Source of the DNA: Sedimentitalea sp039941015
GTDB lineage: Bacteria; Pseudomonadota; Alphaproteobacteria; Rhodobacterales; Rhodobacteraceae
Direction: 5' to 3' (one strand)
DNA: 64,000 nucleotides
NCBI RefSeq assembly: GCF_039941015.1
Contig: NZ_JBDVFI010000049.1
Shown here: piece after piece, positions 50,993 to 60,486 of the stretch
Position numbering within the stretch: position 1 is the first letter of the stretch
Layout of the letters: every line of letters begins with the position of its first letter
Translations under genes and position numbers: made by a program
Notes under the pieces: generated by a model
What the model saw: only the letters and a program-made list of their open reading frames with translations
What the model was told of the DNA's origin: nothing
The model's database searches: none

Positions 50993-52471
50993 TCAGTCTT
51001 CGATGTTAAGCGCCACAAAACGCGGATCACCACCCCTGCGCACCAGCAGAAGCAGTGATTTGCGGCCTGCATCACGCGCAGCGGTGATCTGCTCGTCCAT
51101 CTGATCGATTGACGTCACCTTTTGCTGGCCAACTTCGGTGATCAGATCACCTGCCCGCAGCCCTTTTTCAAAGGCCTCCGAGGTTTCGTCGATATCCATC
51201 ACGACCAACCCGTTCAGCCCGTCGTCAACGCCAAGCTCTCCGCGCATCTCAGGCGTCAGAACGGTTATGGTCATGCCCAGAACCTCTTCTTCCTTGATCT
51301 CGGCATCCGGTTCGGTGGCAGCAGCAGGAACCGCGCCTTCGGCTTCTTCACGGCGGCCAAGTGTAACCAGAATGGTCTTGGTGGCGCCATCGCGGAAAAC
51401 CACAACACGGACGGCCTTGCCGACGGTCGTGTTTCCAACCTTTTTCACAAGGCTGCGGGTATCGGTGACTTCGGTTCCGTCAAAGTTGACGATCACATCG
51501 CCAGACAGCAATCCTGCCTCTTTGGCGGGACCTTCCGGCACGTCGGTGATCAGCGCACCCGCCACAACTTCCAGCCCCATGGCCTCTGCGATTTCCTCGG
51601 TCACATCCTGGATGCGCACACCCAACCAGCCGCGACGGGTTTCACCGAACTCCTTCAACTGATCGACCACGCGTGTCACCACGTTGGATGCCATCGAAAA
51701 CCCGATACCGATCGAGCCACCATTCGGTGATAGGATCGCAGTGTTCACGCCAATCACTTCGCCTTCCATGTTGAACAGGGGGCCACCCGAGTTGCCCCGG
51801 TTGATCGCCGCGTCCGTCTGAATGTAGTCGTCATAGGTGCCCGACAGCGCCCGGTTGCGCGCCGACACAATACCGGCCGAGACAGAAAAGCCCTGCCCCA
51901 ACGGGTTGCCCATGGCCATCACCCAATCACCGACCAGCGCATTGTCGCTGTCGCCAAAGCTTACGAAAGACAGCGGCTCATCCGACTCGACCTTGAGCAG
52001 GGCAATATCAGTGTTCGGGTCTGTCCCGATCACCTTGGCGGGCAGTTCATCGCCGGAGAAGAATTCGATCAGGATCTCATCCGCACCGTCAATCACGTGG
52101 TTGTTGGTGACGACATATCCATCTTCGGAAATCACGAAACCGGAACCAAGTGCCGAAGAACGGCGCGGCCGGGGCTCTCCGTCCCTATTGTTGCGGTCCT
52201 GAAACTCGCGAAAGAAATCCTCAAAGGGCGAGCCTTCGGGTACGATGCCCTGCGGTCCGGTTCGGCCTTCGACCATGGTAGATGTCGTGATGTTGACCAC
52301 CGCCGGGCTGATCTTTTCAGCGAGCGGTGCCAGGCTTTCCGGCTTGGCCTGCGCAGCGAGCGCCTGCACCATAAGGAAGCTCAGCGCCAGAAGACCTAGC
52401 CAAAGCAGGCGTATCCGCGCCTGTACGGGGTGTTTGTCCGCTGCTGGAATTGCAATTGCCTGTGGCCTCAC
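50993..52471 (-). CDS. degP: Periplasmic serine endoprotease DegP/HtrA (Do)
   Basis: Periplasmic protease and chaperone for misfolded envelope proteins. The 492-residue protein has an N-terminal membrane/signal segment (LLWLGLLALSFLMVQALA), a trypsin-fold domain with intact triad (His in TNNHVIDGA, Asp in PNTDIALLK, Ser in GNSGGPLF), and two PDZ domains (RRGWLGVRIQ...; GLNGLVVMDIDETSEA...). It is the last gene of the hflK-hflC-DUF2065-degP cluster, 162 bases after DUF2065, and so joins two membrane quality-control systems. Confidence 0.96.
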   Translation of the reverse strand: MRPQAIAIPAADKHPVQARIRLLWLGLLALSFLMVQALAAQAKPESLAPLAEKISPAVVNITTSTMVEGRTGPQGIVPEGSPFEDFFREFQDRNNRDGEPRPRRSSALGSGFVISEDGYVVTNNHVIDGADEILIEFFSGDELPAKVIGTDPNTDIALLKVESDEPLSFVSFGDSDNALVGDWVMAMGNPLGQGFSVSAGIVSARNRALSGTYDDYIQTDAAINRGNSGGPLFNMEGEVIGVNTAILSPNGGSIGIGFSMASNVVTRVVDQLKEFGETRRGWLGVRIQDVTEEIAEAMGLEVVAGALITDVPEGPAKEAGLLSGDVIVNFDGTEVTDTRSLVKKVGNTTVGKAVRVVVFRDGATKTILVTLGRREEAEGAVPAAATEPDAEIKEEEVLGMTITVLTPEMRGELGVDDGLNGLVVMDIDETSEAFEKGLRAGDLITEVGQQKVTSIDQMDEQITAARDAGRKSLLLLVRRGGDPRFVALNIED

Positions 52472-52633
52472 TATGCCATCTCCTCTTTAAATTTCTCCGG
52501 ACCGGATGCACGCGCGGTGCCGATCCTGCATTCCTTGCAATATGTAGGGTCTTTGCCGCGCGCAGCAAAGGGTGTTGCCGATATTCAAGTGGAATTGAAT
52601 GGATGCACGGATGGTATGAACAGCCATTCTCTC

Positions 52634-52831
52634 TCAGACTGCTCCGAACCAATGCGCGCACCACAGCAGGATCAACCCGCTGACAATGGCAAGCGCGCCA
52701 ATCTGACGGCGCGCCGACTCAGGCAGATTGCGCAGCATTTCAAGCATCTGTTCAATAAGCGAAGGGGCCAGCACCCAAGCCAGCCCCTCGACAATCAGTA
52801 CCAGCCCGAGAGCCAGAAGAATCATACCCAT
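52634..52831 (-). CDS. DUF2065 family small membrane protein
   Basis: A 65-residue protein with two hydrophobic helices (MILLALGLVLIVEGLAWVLA; IGALAIVSGLILLWCAHWF) joined by a basic loop (LRNLPESARRQ). This is the DUF2065 (YjeT-like) family, usually placed next to hflC. Function unknown. It starts 9 bases after hflC and is surely co-transcribed with it. Confidence 0.9.
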   Translation of the reverse strand: MGMILLALGLVLIVEGLAWVLAPSLIEQMLEMLRNLPESARRQIGALAIVSGLILLWCAHWFGAV

Positions 52832-52840
52832 ATTGGGTCG

Positions 52841-53722
52841 CTACTTGTCCGACGACGCGCCAGTCGGCGAGCGCAGGTAGTTGAAGAATTCGGAATCCGG
52901 CGACATGACCATCGACGAGTTGTCGCCCTTCAGCGAACGTTGATACGCAATGAGTGAGCGATAGAATTCGAAGAATTCCTGATCTTTACCATAGGCTTCA
53001 GCAAAGATGTTGTTGCGCAACGCATCTGCTTCACCACGGATAATCTCTGCCTCACGCTGGGCATCGGACACCAGTTCGACCACCGTACGGTCGGCCTGGG
53101 CACGCACCCGCTGTGCAGCCTCTTCACCACGCGCGATTTCGTCCGCCGCCTCACGTTCCCGCTCTGCCCGCATCCTTGCAAATGTCGCTTCAAGGTTGGC
53201 CTGCGGCAAGTCAGTACGTTTCAGCCGCACGTCGATCACCTCAAGACCAAGTCCGCGCGCTTCGGCAATCGCCGCGTTCCGGATACGGAGCATCAGCGTC
53301 GCACGGTCCGAACTCAGAATGTCGTCTGAACTGACAGAACCCAAAACCTCGCGAATCTGTGAACGCAGGATTGAATCCAGCCGCGCTTCGGCGGCAGGAA
53401 TACCACCGACACCAACCGCTTCGCGGAACTGGCGCACATTGGTGATGCGGTAGCGCGCAAACGCGTCGACAACCAGTCGGCGGTCATCCAGCGGCGTGAC
53501 TTCGAGCGGGCCGACTTCACGTCCCAGAATGCGGTCGTCATAGGTAACGACTTCCTGAATCACCGGAATCTTGAAGGCGAGGCCGGGGTCTTCCTTGACG
53601 TCAATCACACGACCGAATTGAAGAACCAGCGCCCGTTCACGTTCGTCTACGATAAATACCGCAGATAAGGCGCCAACAACGACCAACACGAGGATGGGAA
53701 GGAGAAAAGTAGTTTTCCGCAT
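52841..53722 (-). CDS. hflC: FtsH-associated SPFH protein HflC
   Basis: A 293-residue SPFH/band-7 protein with one N-terminal membrane helix (TFLLPILVLVVVGALSAVFIV) and a periplasmic domain (ERERALVLQFGRVIDV...). A coiled-coil region follows, rich in charged residues (ARMRAEREREAADEIARGEE). With HflK it forms the cage around FtsH that controls membrane protein degradation. Its ATG shares one base with the hflK stop (TGATG), with GGAG just upstream, so translation is coupled. Confidence 0.96.
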   Translation of the reverse strand: MRKTTFLLPILVLVVVGALSAVFIVDERERALVLQFGRVIDVKEDPGLAFKIPVIQEVVTYDDRILGREVGPLEVTPLDDRRLVVDAFARYRITNVRQFREAVGVGGIPAAEARLDSILRSQIREVLGSVSSDDILSSDRATLMLRIRNAAIAEARGLGLEVIDVRLKRTDLPQANLEATFARMRAEREREAADEIARGEEAAQRVRAQADRTVVELVSDAQREAEIIRGEADALRNNIFAEAYGKDQEFFEFYRSLIAYQRSLKGDNSSMVMSPDSEFFNYLRSPTGASSDK

Positions 53723-54906
53723 CAGTTTGACTCCTGCGCTGGCTTGCGAAGCTCGTTCAGGGGCAGGTAGGGAACGATGCCCTGTCCGCCGCTGGTGCTG
53801 GTATCATCCAGAATGATCTTGTTCACATCACCCAGCACCTGCTCCATGGTCTCCAGATAGAGACGTTTGCGCGTCACTTCCGGTGCCTTGTCGTACTCGG
53901 CGCGAACCGCACTGAAACGGCTGGCTTCACCGGTTGCTTCGTTCACAACACGCGCACGATAGCCTTCGGATTCTTCCAGCGTTTGTGCGGCCTCACCCCT
54001 TGCGCCCGCAAGCACCCGGTTGGCATAGGCATCCGCCTGCTTTTCCAGCCGGTCGCGTTCCTGCCCAGCCGATTGTACGGCGCGGAAGGCGTCCTTGACT
54101 GACTCTGGTGGGTCGGCACCGTCAAAGTTAACTCGGACGATGTTCACGCCGCTGTCATAACTATCCATGGTGGATTGGATCAGTTCCTCAAGCCGCTGCG
54201 AGATGATCCCCCGGTCTCGGTTCAGGATCGGCGCGAGTTCGGATTGCGCGATGATTTCGCGCATCGCCGATTCCGACACCGCCTGAATGGTCAGACGCGG
54301 ATCACGCAGGTTGAACAGGTACTGGTCCGGTGACGCGATGTTCCAGACAACCTGAAAGTCGATATCGACGATGTTTTCATCGCCGGTCAGCATCAACCCG
54401 GCATCATTGCCACGGGTGCCTGCACCGATCTCTTCGATCTGTTCGCGCGTGACCGGGATGACTTCTGCCGTCACGAATGGCCAAGGCGCAAAGTTCAGAC
54501 CGGGTTCGCCGATCGAATAGAACTTGCCAAGGAACAGCTCGACCGATTTTTCTTCGGGCTTGACGGTGTAGAAGCTCGCCATACCCCAAGCAACAGCTGC
54601 GACGAGCGCGCCAAGTACGAGTGTTCCACGAGTGAACAGAGGGCTGCCGCCGCCACCGCCACCGGATCCACCGGTGCCGTTGCTGCCGCCGCCTTTCTGC
54701 CCCGAACCACCGCGACCGCCCATCAGGACGCGCAGTTGCTCCTGGCCTTTCTTGACCAGTTCGTCGATTTCCGGAATCTGCGCGCCGTCAGAGCCGGGCT
54801 TGCCCTCTCCGCTTCGTTTGCCGCTGCCGTTACGACGATCATCATCGCCGCCACCGCCGCCGGATGAACCGCCGCCCCCCCAGGGACCGCCACTGTTTCC
54901 CGCCAT
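53722..54906 (-). CDS. hflK: FtsH-associated SPFH protein HflK
   Basis: A 394-residue partner of HflC. It has a long glycine-rich cytoplasmic N-terminus (GNSGGPWGGGGSSGGGGG and GGSNGTGGSGGGGGG), one membrane helix at about 90-110 (GTLVLGALVAAVAWGMAS), an SPFH domain (TVKPEEKSVELFLGKF) and a coiled coil (RDRLEKQADAYANRVLAGA). It recruits HflC and restrains FtsH. It heads the hflK-hflC-DUF2065-degP series, 97 bases after gor. Confidence 0.96.
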   Translation of the reverse strand: MAGNSGGPWGGGGSSGGGGGDDDRRNGSGKRSGEGKPGSDGAQIPEIDELVKKGQEQLRVLMGGRGGSGQKGGGSNGTGGSGGGGGGSPLFTRGTLVLGALVAAVAWGMASFYTVKPEEKSVELFLGKFYSIGEPGLNFAPWPFVTAEVIPVTREQIEEIGAGTRGNDAGLMLTGDENIVDIDFQVVWNIASPDQYLFNLRDPRLTIQAVSESAMREIIAQSELAPILNRDRGIISQRLEELIQSTMDSYDSGVNIVRVNFDGADPPESVKDAFRAVQSAGQERDRLEKQADAYANRVLAGARGEAAQTLEESEGYRARVVNEATGEASRFSAVRAEYDKAPEVTRKRLYLETMEQVLGDVNKIILDDTSTSGGQGIVPYLPLNELRKPAQESN

Positions 54907-55003
54907 ATGTTGTGTTTCCCCTTGTCATACCGCGCCATTAGGCGCTGCGCTGATGCGTGTCTGATAGGTGGATGCCATATCAGAATATTCAAGCCTGAAA
55001 CGG

Positions 55004-56380
55004 TCAGGCCGTCCGTATCGGTGTTTTCATTGTCACGATTTCTTCGCTCATCGTCGGGTGGACCGCAACCGTCCGATCGAAATCTTCCTTGGTCGCCCCC
55101 ATCTTGACTGCGATGCCAGCGAGCTGAATCATCTCGCCCGCATTGGGCGCAACGATGTGACAGCCCAGAACCTTGCGGTTTGCCTTGCTGACTACAAGCT
55201 TCATCATCACCCGGTCGGGTTTGTCGGCAAAGGCTGTCTGCATCGGCCGGAAGCTGGTGCAATAGACCTCGATCGGTTCCTGTTCGGCAGCGGCCTCTTC
55301 GCTCAGGCCAACCGTACCCATCTCTGGCTGCGTAAAGATCGCGCTTGCGATCAATTCGTGATCCACCGGCGTCGGATTGCCTTTGAATACGGTCTCGACA
55401 AAGGCCATGCCCTCGCGGATCGCAACCGGGGTCAGGTTGACCCGGTCTGTCACGTCACCGATGGCATAAACGGATGGCACCGCGGTCTGGCTGTATTCAT
55501 CAACGACGATCTCACCCTTGCGACCCAGTTTGACCCCGACATCTTCCAGCCCCATGTTGCCGGTGTTGGCGACACGACCCGTGGCAAACAACACCGAATC
55601 AAACACGCGCTCGCTGCCGTTGGTGGCCTTGACCCGAACCGGATCGCCTGCCTTGCCACCACTTTCTGCGGGGCCCATCTCGATAATATCGGTACCTACA
55701 TGCAGATCGACCCCCTTGTCGCGCATCGACTCGGCCACCAGTCCGCGGGCCTCTTCGTCAAAGCCACGCAAGACCTGCGCCCCACGATAGTATTGCGTTA
55801 CCTCGACGCCCAGCCCGCGCATGATGCAGGCAAATTCGCAGGCGATGTAGCCACCACCGATGATCAACAGAGATTTCGGCAGTTCGGTCAGATGAAAGAT
55901 ATCGTCGGACACGACCCCAAGGTCGGCATTGGGCAGATCAGGCCGGACCGGATGCCCACCCGTCGCCACGAGAATATGCTTGGCCGTGATCTCTTCGCCG
56001 GTCGACAGGCTGACCGTATGCGCATCCTTGAGCGTCGCCCGTGCGTCATACGTGGTGACACCCGCATTGCCCAAAAGTTTGCGATACACGCCTTCGAGCC
56101 GGTCGAGTTCGGCATTCAGTTTGTCGCAGAACGCGGTCCAGTCAAATGCGCCATCAGAAATGTCCCAGCCATAGGACCGCGCCTCAGCCGCCATCTCGCC
56201 ATATCCGGATGCAAACACCATGAGTTTCTTGGGCACGCAGCCCCGAATGACACAGGTGCCGCCATAGCGGTCATCCTCGGCGAGCGCGACCTTGGCGCCG
56301 GTCTCGGATGCGGCCACGCGCGCGGCACGCACACCGCCAGAGCCGCCTCCAATTACAAAGAGATCATAATCAAAGCTCAT
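55004..56380 (-). CDS. gor: Glutathione-disulfide reductase
   Basis: NADPH-dependent flavoenzyme that regenerates reduced glutathione in the cytoplasm. The 458-residue protein has the FAD motif GGGSGGVRAAR, the redox disulfide in GGTCVIRGCVPKK, the NADPH motif GGGYIACEFA with YRGAQVLRGFD carrying the phosphate-binding arginine, and the C-terminal HPTMSEE whose His-Glu pair is catalytic. It is downstream of rpiA (55 bases), and linking an NADPH user to the pentose phosphate enzyme is metabolically sensible. Confidence 0.95.
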   Translation of the reverse strand: MSFDYDLFVIGGGSGGVRAARVAASETGAKVALAEDDRYGGTCVIRGCVPKKLMVFASGYGEMAAEARSYGWDISDGAFDWTAFCDKLNAELDRLEGVYRKLLGNAGVTTYDARATLKDAHTVSLSTGEEITAKHILVATGGHPVRPDLPNADLGVVSDDIFHLTELPKSLLIIGGGYIACEFACIMRGLGVEVTQYYRGAQVLRGFDEEARGLVAESMRDKGVDLHVGTDIIEMGPAESGGKAGDPVRVKATNGSERVFDSVLFATGRVANTGNMGLEDVGVKLGRKGEIVVDEYSQTAVPSVYAIGDVTDRVNLTPVAIREGMAFVETVFKGNPTPVDHELIASAIFTQPEMGTVGLSEEAAAEQEPIEVYCTSFRPMQTAFADKPDRVMMKLVVSKANRKVLGCHIVAPNAGEMIQLAGIAVKMGATKEDFDRTVAVHPTMSEEIVTMKTPIRTA

Positions 56381-56435
56381 CCGGATGCACCTTCACTCGG
56401 TTAAATGGATCTGTCGGTTTGGGGTGCCGGTCATG

Positions 56436-57167
56436 TCAGACCGACGCCTTGGTGACATGGTGCAGATCGACACGACCGTCAGCATGACCAACGATCACGA
56501 GATCACACATTTCGATGAACAGGCCATTTTCGACCACACCGGGAAGCTGGTTCAGCATCAGGGACATTGCGCGCGCATCGCCGATCCGTTGCAGGCGCAA
56601 GTCGATGATGTGGTTACCCTCATCGGTCACGAACGGCGCATCGCCGTTCATCCGCAGGGCCGTTGTCCGCCCCTGAACATCCATCGCGACAAGCGCCTCT
56701 TCGATCAGCTTTTGCGTGCTGTTCAGGCCAAAGGGGATCACCTCGACCGGCAATGGAAAGGCACCAAGGGTTGCAACCTCTTTCGCCGCGTCCGCAATCA
56801 CGATCATCCGGTCGCTGGCCTTTGCAACGATCTTTTCCTGCAAATGCGCCCCGCCACCGCCTTTGATCAGGGTGAGTTCACTGTCAAATTCGTCGGCACC
56901 GTCGATGGTCAGGTCCAGCCAACCGGCCTGATCCAGCGTGATCACTTCGATCCCTTCTTCGCGCGCCTGTGTCGCGGTGCGGGTCGAGGTCGGCACACCA
57001 CGGAACGTTAACCCTTCGTCGCGCACCCGTTCGCCGAGCCGTTTGACCAGCCAGGCCGCCGTGCTTCCTGTACCAAGACCCACCTGCATCCCGTCCTCGA
57101 CATGCTCTGCAGCACGATTTGCAGCGACTAATTTGGCCTTGTCGGCGGGCGACATTTCTCCGGTCAT
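56436..57167 (-). CDS. rpiA: Ribose-5-phosphate isomerase A
   Basis: Interconverts ribulose-5-phosphate and ribose-5-phosphate in the pentose phosphate pathway. The 243-residue protein has the phosphate loop GLGTGSTAAWLVKRL, the catalytic region TIDGADEFDSELTLIKGGGGA with the acid/base Asp-Glu, and LQEKIVAKAS. The first gene of the rpiA-gor pair. Confidence 0.96.
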   Translation of the reverse strand: MTGEMSPADKAKLVAANRAAEHVEDGMQVGLGTGSTAAWLVKRLGERVRDEGLTFRGVPTSTRTATQAREEGIEVITLDQAGWLDLTIDGADEFDSELTLIKGGGGAHLQEKIVAKASDRMIVIADAAKEVATLGAFPLPVEVIPFGLNSTQKLIEEALVAMDVQGRTTALRMNGDAPFVTDEGNHIIDLRLQRIGDARAMSLMLNQLPGVVENGLFIEMCDLVIVGHADGRVDLHHVTKASV

Positions 57168-57304
57168 GGGCAGGTCTCCAAGTCAGTTCCCGGCCTTATA
57201 GGCGAGTTGATCCAGAGGGGCGAGGGGCGAAATGCAGGGATTGGCGGTTTGGTGAGACCTGCCGGGTTGTGTTAGGTTTGAGAAAGGTCATTCGCGGGGT
57301 TGGC

Positions 57305-58081
57305 ATGCTGAAATTTGACGAACAGACCGCACGCCTGCTGGAAGACGCTTATCAAGGCGCCGATTTCACACGACGGCGGCGGATAAGTTTTGACGCCGTG
57401 GCGCCCCGTCCGGGCGAACGCATTCTTGATCTCGGATGCGGCAACGGATTGCTGACATTGGAACTCGCGCGAGCCGTGGGCGCGGCAGGGCATATTCTGG
57501 GGCTGGACGCCAGCGCCGACATGCTGAGCGCGGCCAAACAGCGATGCCAAGAACGAGAGAACGTGACGCTGTTGCAAGGGTCCGCAGACTCGCTGCCCTT
57601 TGAGGCGGCCAGTATCGACAAGGCGGTGTCGCTTCAGGTGTTCGAGTATTTCGATGATATGCGCCCTGCCCTCACGGAATTGCACCGAGTTCTACGCCTT
57701 GGCGGGCGCGTCGTCATTTCCGACATGCATTTTGATACGCTGGCCTGGCACAGCGATGACCCCGAACGAATGGCCAAGATGGTGGGCATCTGGGATCGTC
57801 ATGTCGCGGAACGGCGCGTGCCGCAGATTTTACCGGGCGCACTTTTGGCCGCAGGTTTCAGGATGGAAACCGTGATCCCGTACACCACATGCGACATTGA
57901 TATGCGGCCTGATGGGTTGGCGCAGATGATGATCCGCCTGATGACGGCATATGCAATGTCGACCGGGGCCATGCCCGAAGACGAAACCAGCGCCTGGGCG
58001 CAAGAGCAGACGGACCTTGCAAAAGTCGGACGCTTCTGGTTCTCGCTGAGTCACTTCGTAACCGTTGCAAGGCGCCAATGA
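57305..58081 (+). CDS. SAM-dependent methyltransferase (class I)
   Basis: A 258-residue Rossmann methyltransferase. The SAM motif is ILDLGCGNGLLTLELA, motif II GLDASADML, and motif IV KAVSLQVFEYFDDMRPAL. The arrangement is that of UbiE/arsenite-type methyltransferases, but substrate residues are not diagnostic. The ATG at 57305 was chosen because conserved sequence begins a few residues after it; the frame is open upstream across the rpiA start region. The stop overlaps the next ATG by four bases, so it is coupled with the GST-like gene. Confidence 0.85.
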   Translation: MLKFDEQTARLLEDAYQGADFTRRRRISFDAVAPRPGERILDLGCGNGLLTLELARAVGAAGHILGLDASADMLSAAKQRCQERENVTLLQGSADSLPFEAASIDKAVSLQVFEYFDDMRPALTELHRVLRLGGRVVISDMHFDTLAWHSDDPERMAKMVGIWDRHVAERRVPQILPGALLAAGFRMETVIPYTTCDIDMRPDGLAQMMIRLMTAYAMSTGAMPEDETSAWAQEQTDLAKVGRFWFSLSHFVTVARRQ

Positions 58082-58785
58082 TCCCGGTCTATCGTTTGCA
58101 CTACGCGCCCGACAATGCGTCACTGATTGTTCGGCTGACGCTGGAACAGTTGGGGCTGGGCTACGAAACTGTGCTCGTCGACCGTTCCCGGCAGGCCCAG
58201 CGCGACCCCACCTATCTCAGATTGAACCCCAACGGCCTGATCCCGGTTCTGGAAACGCCACAAGGGCCGATGTTTGAGACCGGCGCGATCCTGTTGTGGC
58301 TGGCCGATACCCATCACAGCAGCGCCCCTGCGCCAGGTAAGCCGGACCGTGGCGCCTATCTGAAGTGGTTGTTCTTTGTCTCCAACACACTGCATGCAGA
58401 TCAAAGGATGACATTCTACCCGCATCTCTACGTCGGTCGCGACCTGGCCGCGCAGGCTGTATTGCGCGAAACGGTACAGGGTCGGCTGCGCACTCATCTC
58501 GCCAACCTTGACGCTTTGGCGGCGCAGTCCCCTGCTTGGCTGGCAGCGGATGCGCCAACCGGATTGTGCTGGTATTTGGCCTGTCTTTTGCGCTGGATGG
58601 TGTTGTATCCCAGCGATTCGGACCGAGGCTGGTTCGACCTGTCGGCGCATCCGGCTCTCTATGCGCTTCTAGCAGGTCTCGAATGCCATCCGGCAACCCG
58701 CGCGGCAGAGGTCGCCGAAGGGTTAGGGCCGACACCGTTCACCGCCCCGCGTCATGCAAACCCGCCAGAGGGCAGCGCGACCTGA
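58078..58785 (+). CDS. Glutathione S-transferase family protein
   Basis: A 235-residue protein with an N-terminal thioredoxin-like GST domain (YRLHYAPDNASLIVRLTLEQLG, then NPNGLIPVLETPQGPMFETGAILLWLAD) and a helical C-terminal domain. The cis-proline and the SNAIL-like ETGAI segment that hold glutathione are present. The catalytic residue near the N-terminus is not obvious (PDNAS). It overlaps the methyltransferase by ATGA; together they may form a small modification or detoxification pair. Confidence 0.85.
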   Translation: MIPVYRLHYAPDNASLIVRLTLEQLGLGYETVLVDRSRQAQRDPTYLRLNPNGLIPVLETPQGPMFETGAILLWLADTHHSSAPAPGKPDRGAYLKWLFFVSNTLHADQRMTFYPHLYVGRDLAAQAVLRETVQGRLRTHLANLDALAAQSPAWLAADAPTGLCWYLACLLRWMVLYPSDSDRGWFDLSAHPALYALLAGLECHPATRAAEVAEGLGPTPFTAPRHANPPEGSAT

Positions 58786-58889
58786 TCCGTGAAAGTGTCA
58801 TATCGTCGGGCAAAGCGTCGCTTTCTTGACGACAATCGCCCGATCGGCGTGTGATAGAGCAATTGGCACGAATAAGCAGAGGGTGCGCC

Positions 58890-60263
58890 ATGTTCCTTTC
58901 GGTATTTGACATGTTCAAGATCGGTGTCGGACCGTCCTCGTCGCACACGATGGGTCCGATGGTCGCCGCCGCGCGGTTCCTCGACCAGATGCGCGCCTCG
59001 CCCTTCGGCTTTGCCGGGTTACGGGTATCGTTGCACGGCAGTCTGGCATTTACCGGTGTGGGTCACGCCACGGATCGGGCCACTATACTGGGGCTCGCCG
59101 GATTTCGGCCCGAAACCTACGATGCCGACGCCGCCGCAATTGCCCTTGCCGAGATCAAATCGACACATCGCATGTCGCCCGAGGGGCTTGGCCAGCTGTC
59201 TTTCAACCCGGCCACCGACCTGATCTTTGATTACGACCATGTGCTGCCGGGCCATGCCAACGGCATGGTCCTGATGGCTACCGATGCCCAGGGCGACGTG
59301 ACGTTGCGCCAGACCTATTACTCAATCGGCGGCGGGTTTGTGATGACCGAGGATGAACTTGCCGCTGGCAAGGACACTGATTCCGGCGCACCGGTCCCCC
59401 ACCCGTTCAAATCCGCCGCCGAGATGCTCGAGATGGCAAGACAAACTGGCAAGTCCATTGCCGCGATGAAGCGAGCAAACGAACTGTCCCGCGGCGGTGC
59501 AGACCAGCTGGCAGCGGGCACAGCGCGCATTTGGGAGGTCATGAACGGCTGCATAGATCGCGGCTTGACGACGGATGGCATTCTCCCCGGCGGGCTCAGC
59601 GTCAAACGGCGCGCCAAGGGCATCCATGATGCGCTGATTGCCGAGCGTGGAATGAACCTGACCGCACCGCATACGATCAACGACTGGATGAGCGTCTATG
59701 CGATGGCGGTGAACGAGGAAAACGCCGCTGGCGGGCAGGTCGTAACCGCCCCAACAAACGGGGCGGCGGGTGTGTTGCCTGCGGTGCTGCGCTATTACCT
59801 TGACCATGTTCCGGGCGCATCCACGGCGCATATCGAGGATTTCCTGCTGACTGCAGCGGCCATCGGCGGGTTGGTCAAGTTCAACGCCTCGATTTCCGGG
59901 GCAGAAGCGGGCTGTCAGGCCGAAGTCGGCAGCGCCGCAGCCATGGCCGCCGCCGGACTCTGTGCCGTCATGGGCGGCAAACCCGAGCAGGTGGAAAACG
60001 CCGCTGAAATCGCGCTTGAGCATCATCTGGGAATGACCTGTGACCCGGTGCGCGGGCTTGTTCAGGTGCCATGCATCGAACGAAACGGGCTCGGCGCGAT
60101 CAAGGCCGTGTCCGCCGCAAGCCTTGCCCTACGCGGCGACGGCACGCACCTGGTTCCGCTCGACGCCTGCATCGAAACCATGCGGCAAACCGGCGAAGAT
60201 ATGAGCGAACGCTATAAGGAAACGTCGCTTGGTGGGCTGGCGGTAAATGTCCCAAACTGCTGA
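58890..60263 (+). CDS. sdaA: L-serine ammonia-lyase, single-chain iron-sulfur form
   Basis: Converts L-serine to pyruvate and ammonia using a [4Fe-4S] cluster. The 457-residue protein joins the beta domain (SVFDMFKIGVGPSSSHTMGP) and the alpha domain (GMNLTAPHTINDWMSVYAMAVNEENA...). The three likely cluster cysteines are in EAGCQAE, GMTCDPV and VPCIERN. The ATG at 58890 follows GCAGAGGG and starts the conserved region directly. A likely -35 element (TTGACG) lies at 58826. Confidence 0.96.
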   Translation: MFLSVFDMFKIGVGPSSSHTMGPMVAAARFLDQMRASPFGFAGLRVSLHGSLAFTGVGHATDRATILGLAGFRPETYDADAAAIALAEIKSTHRMSPEGLGQLSFNPATDLIFDYDHVLPGHANGMVLMATDAQGDVTLRQTYYSIGGGFVMTEDELAAGKDTDSGAPVPHPFKSAAEMLEMARQTGKSIAAMKRANELSRGGADQLAAGTARIWEVMNGCIDRGLTTDGILPGGLSVKRRAKGIHDALIAERGMNLTAPHTINDWMSVYAMAVNEENAAGGQVVTAPTNGAAGVLPAVLRYYLDHVPGASTAHIEDFLLTAAAIGGLVKFNASISGAEAGCQAEVGSAAAMAAAGLCAVMGGKPEQVENAAEIALEHHLGMTCDPVRGLVQVPCIERNGLGAIKAVSAASLALRGDGTHLVPLDACIETMRQTGEDMSERYKETSLGGLAVNVPNC

Positions 60264-60272
60264 ACGAATGAT

Positions 60273-60291
60273 TCGCGCATTGCGCGAGCTT
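60273..60291 (+). terminator. Weak terminator-like hairpin after sdaA
   Basis: TCGCGCA (60273-60279) and TGCGCGA (60281-60287) form a palindrome 9 bases after the sdaA stop, followed by GCTTTGTT. The T-tract is short, so termination may be partial. Confidence 0.4.
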
Positions 60292-60486
60292 TGTTAAAAA
60301 GTGTCGCGATGAACGTGTCTTGCGGCACCAATTTCGGATGCAGCGTGTCTTCCACGCGGCACGGAATTTCGCTTTCCGGCCAATCACTTCGGAATATCTG
60401 CCAACTTCTGAGACACCATCCAGTGTAACGTTTGGTAACCAGAACGTTTCCTTGCATGATTTCTCGGCACTGCTAGCGTGACTGCT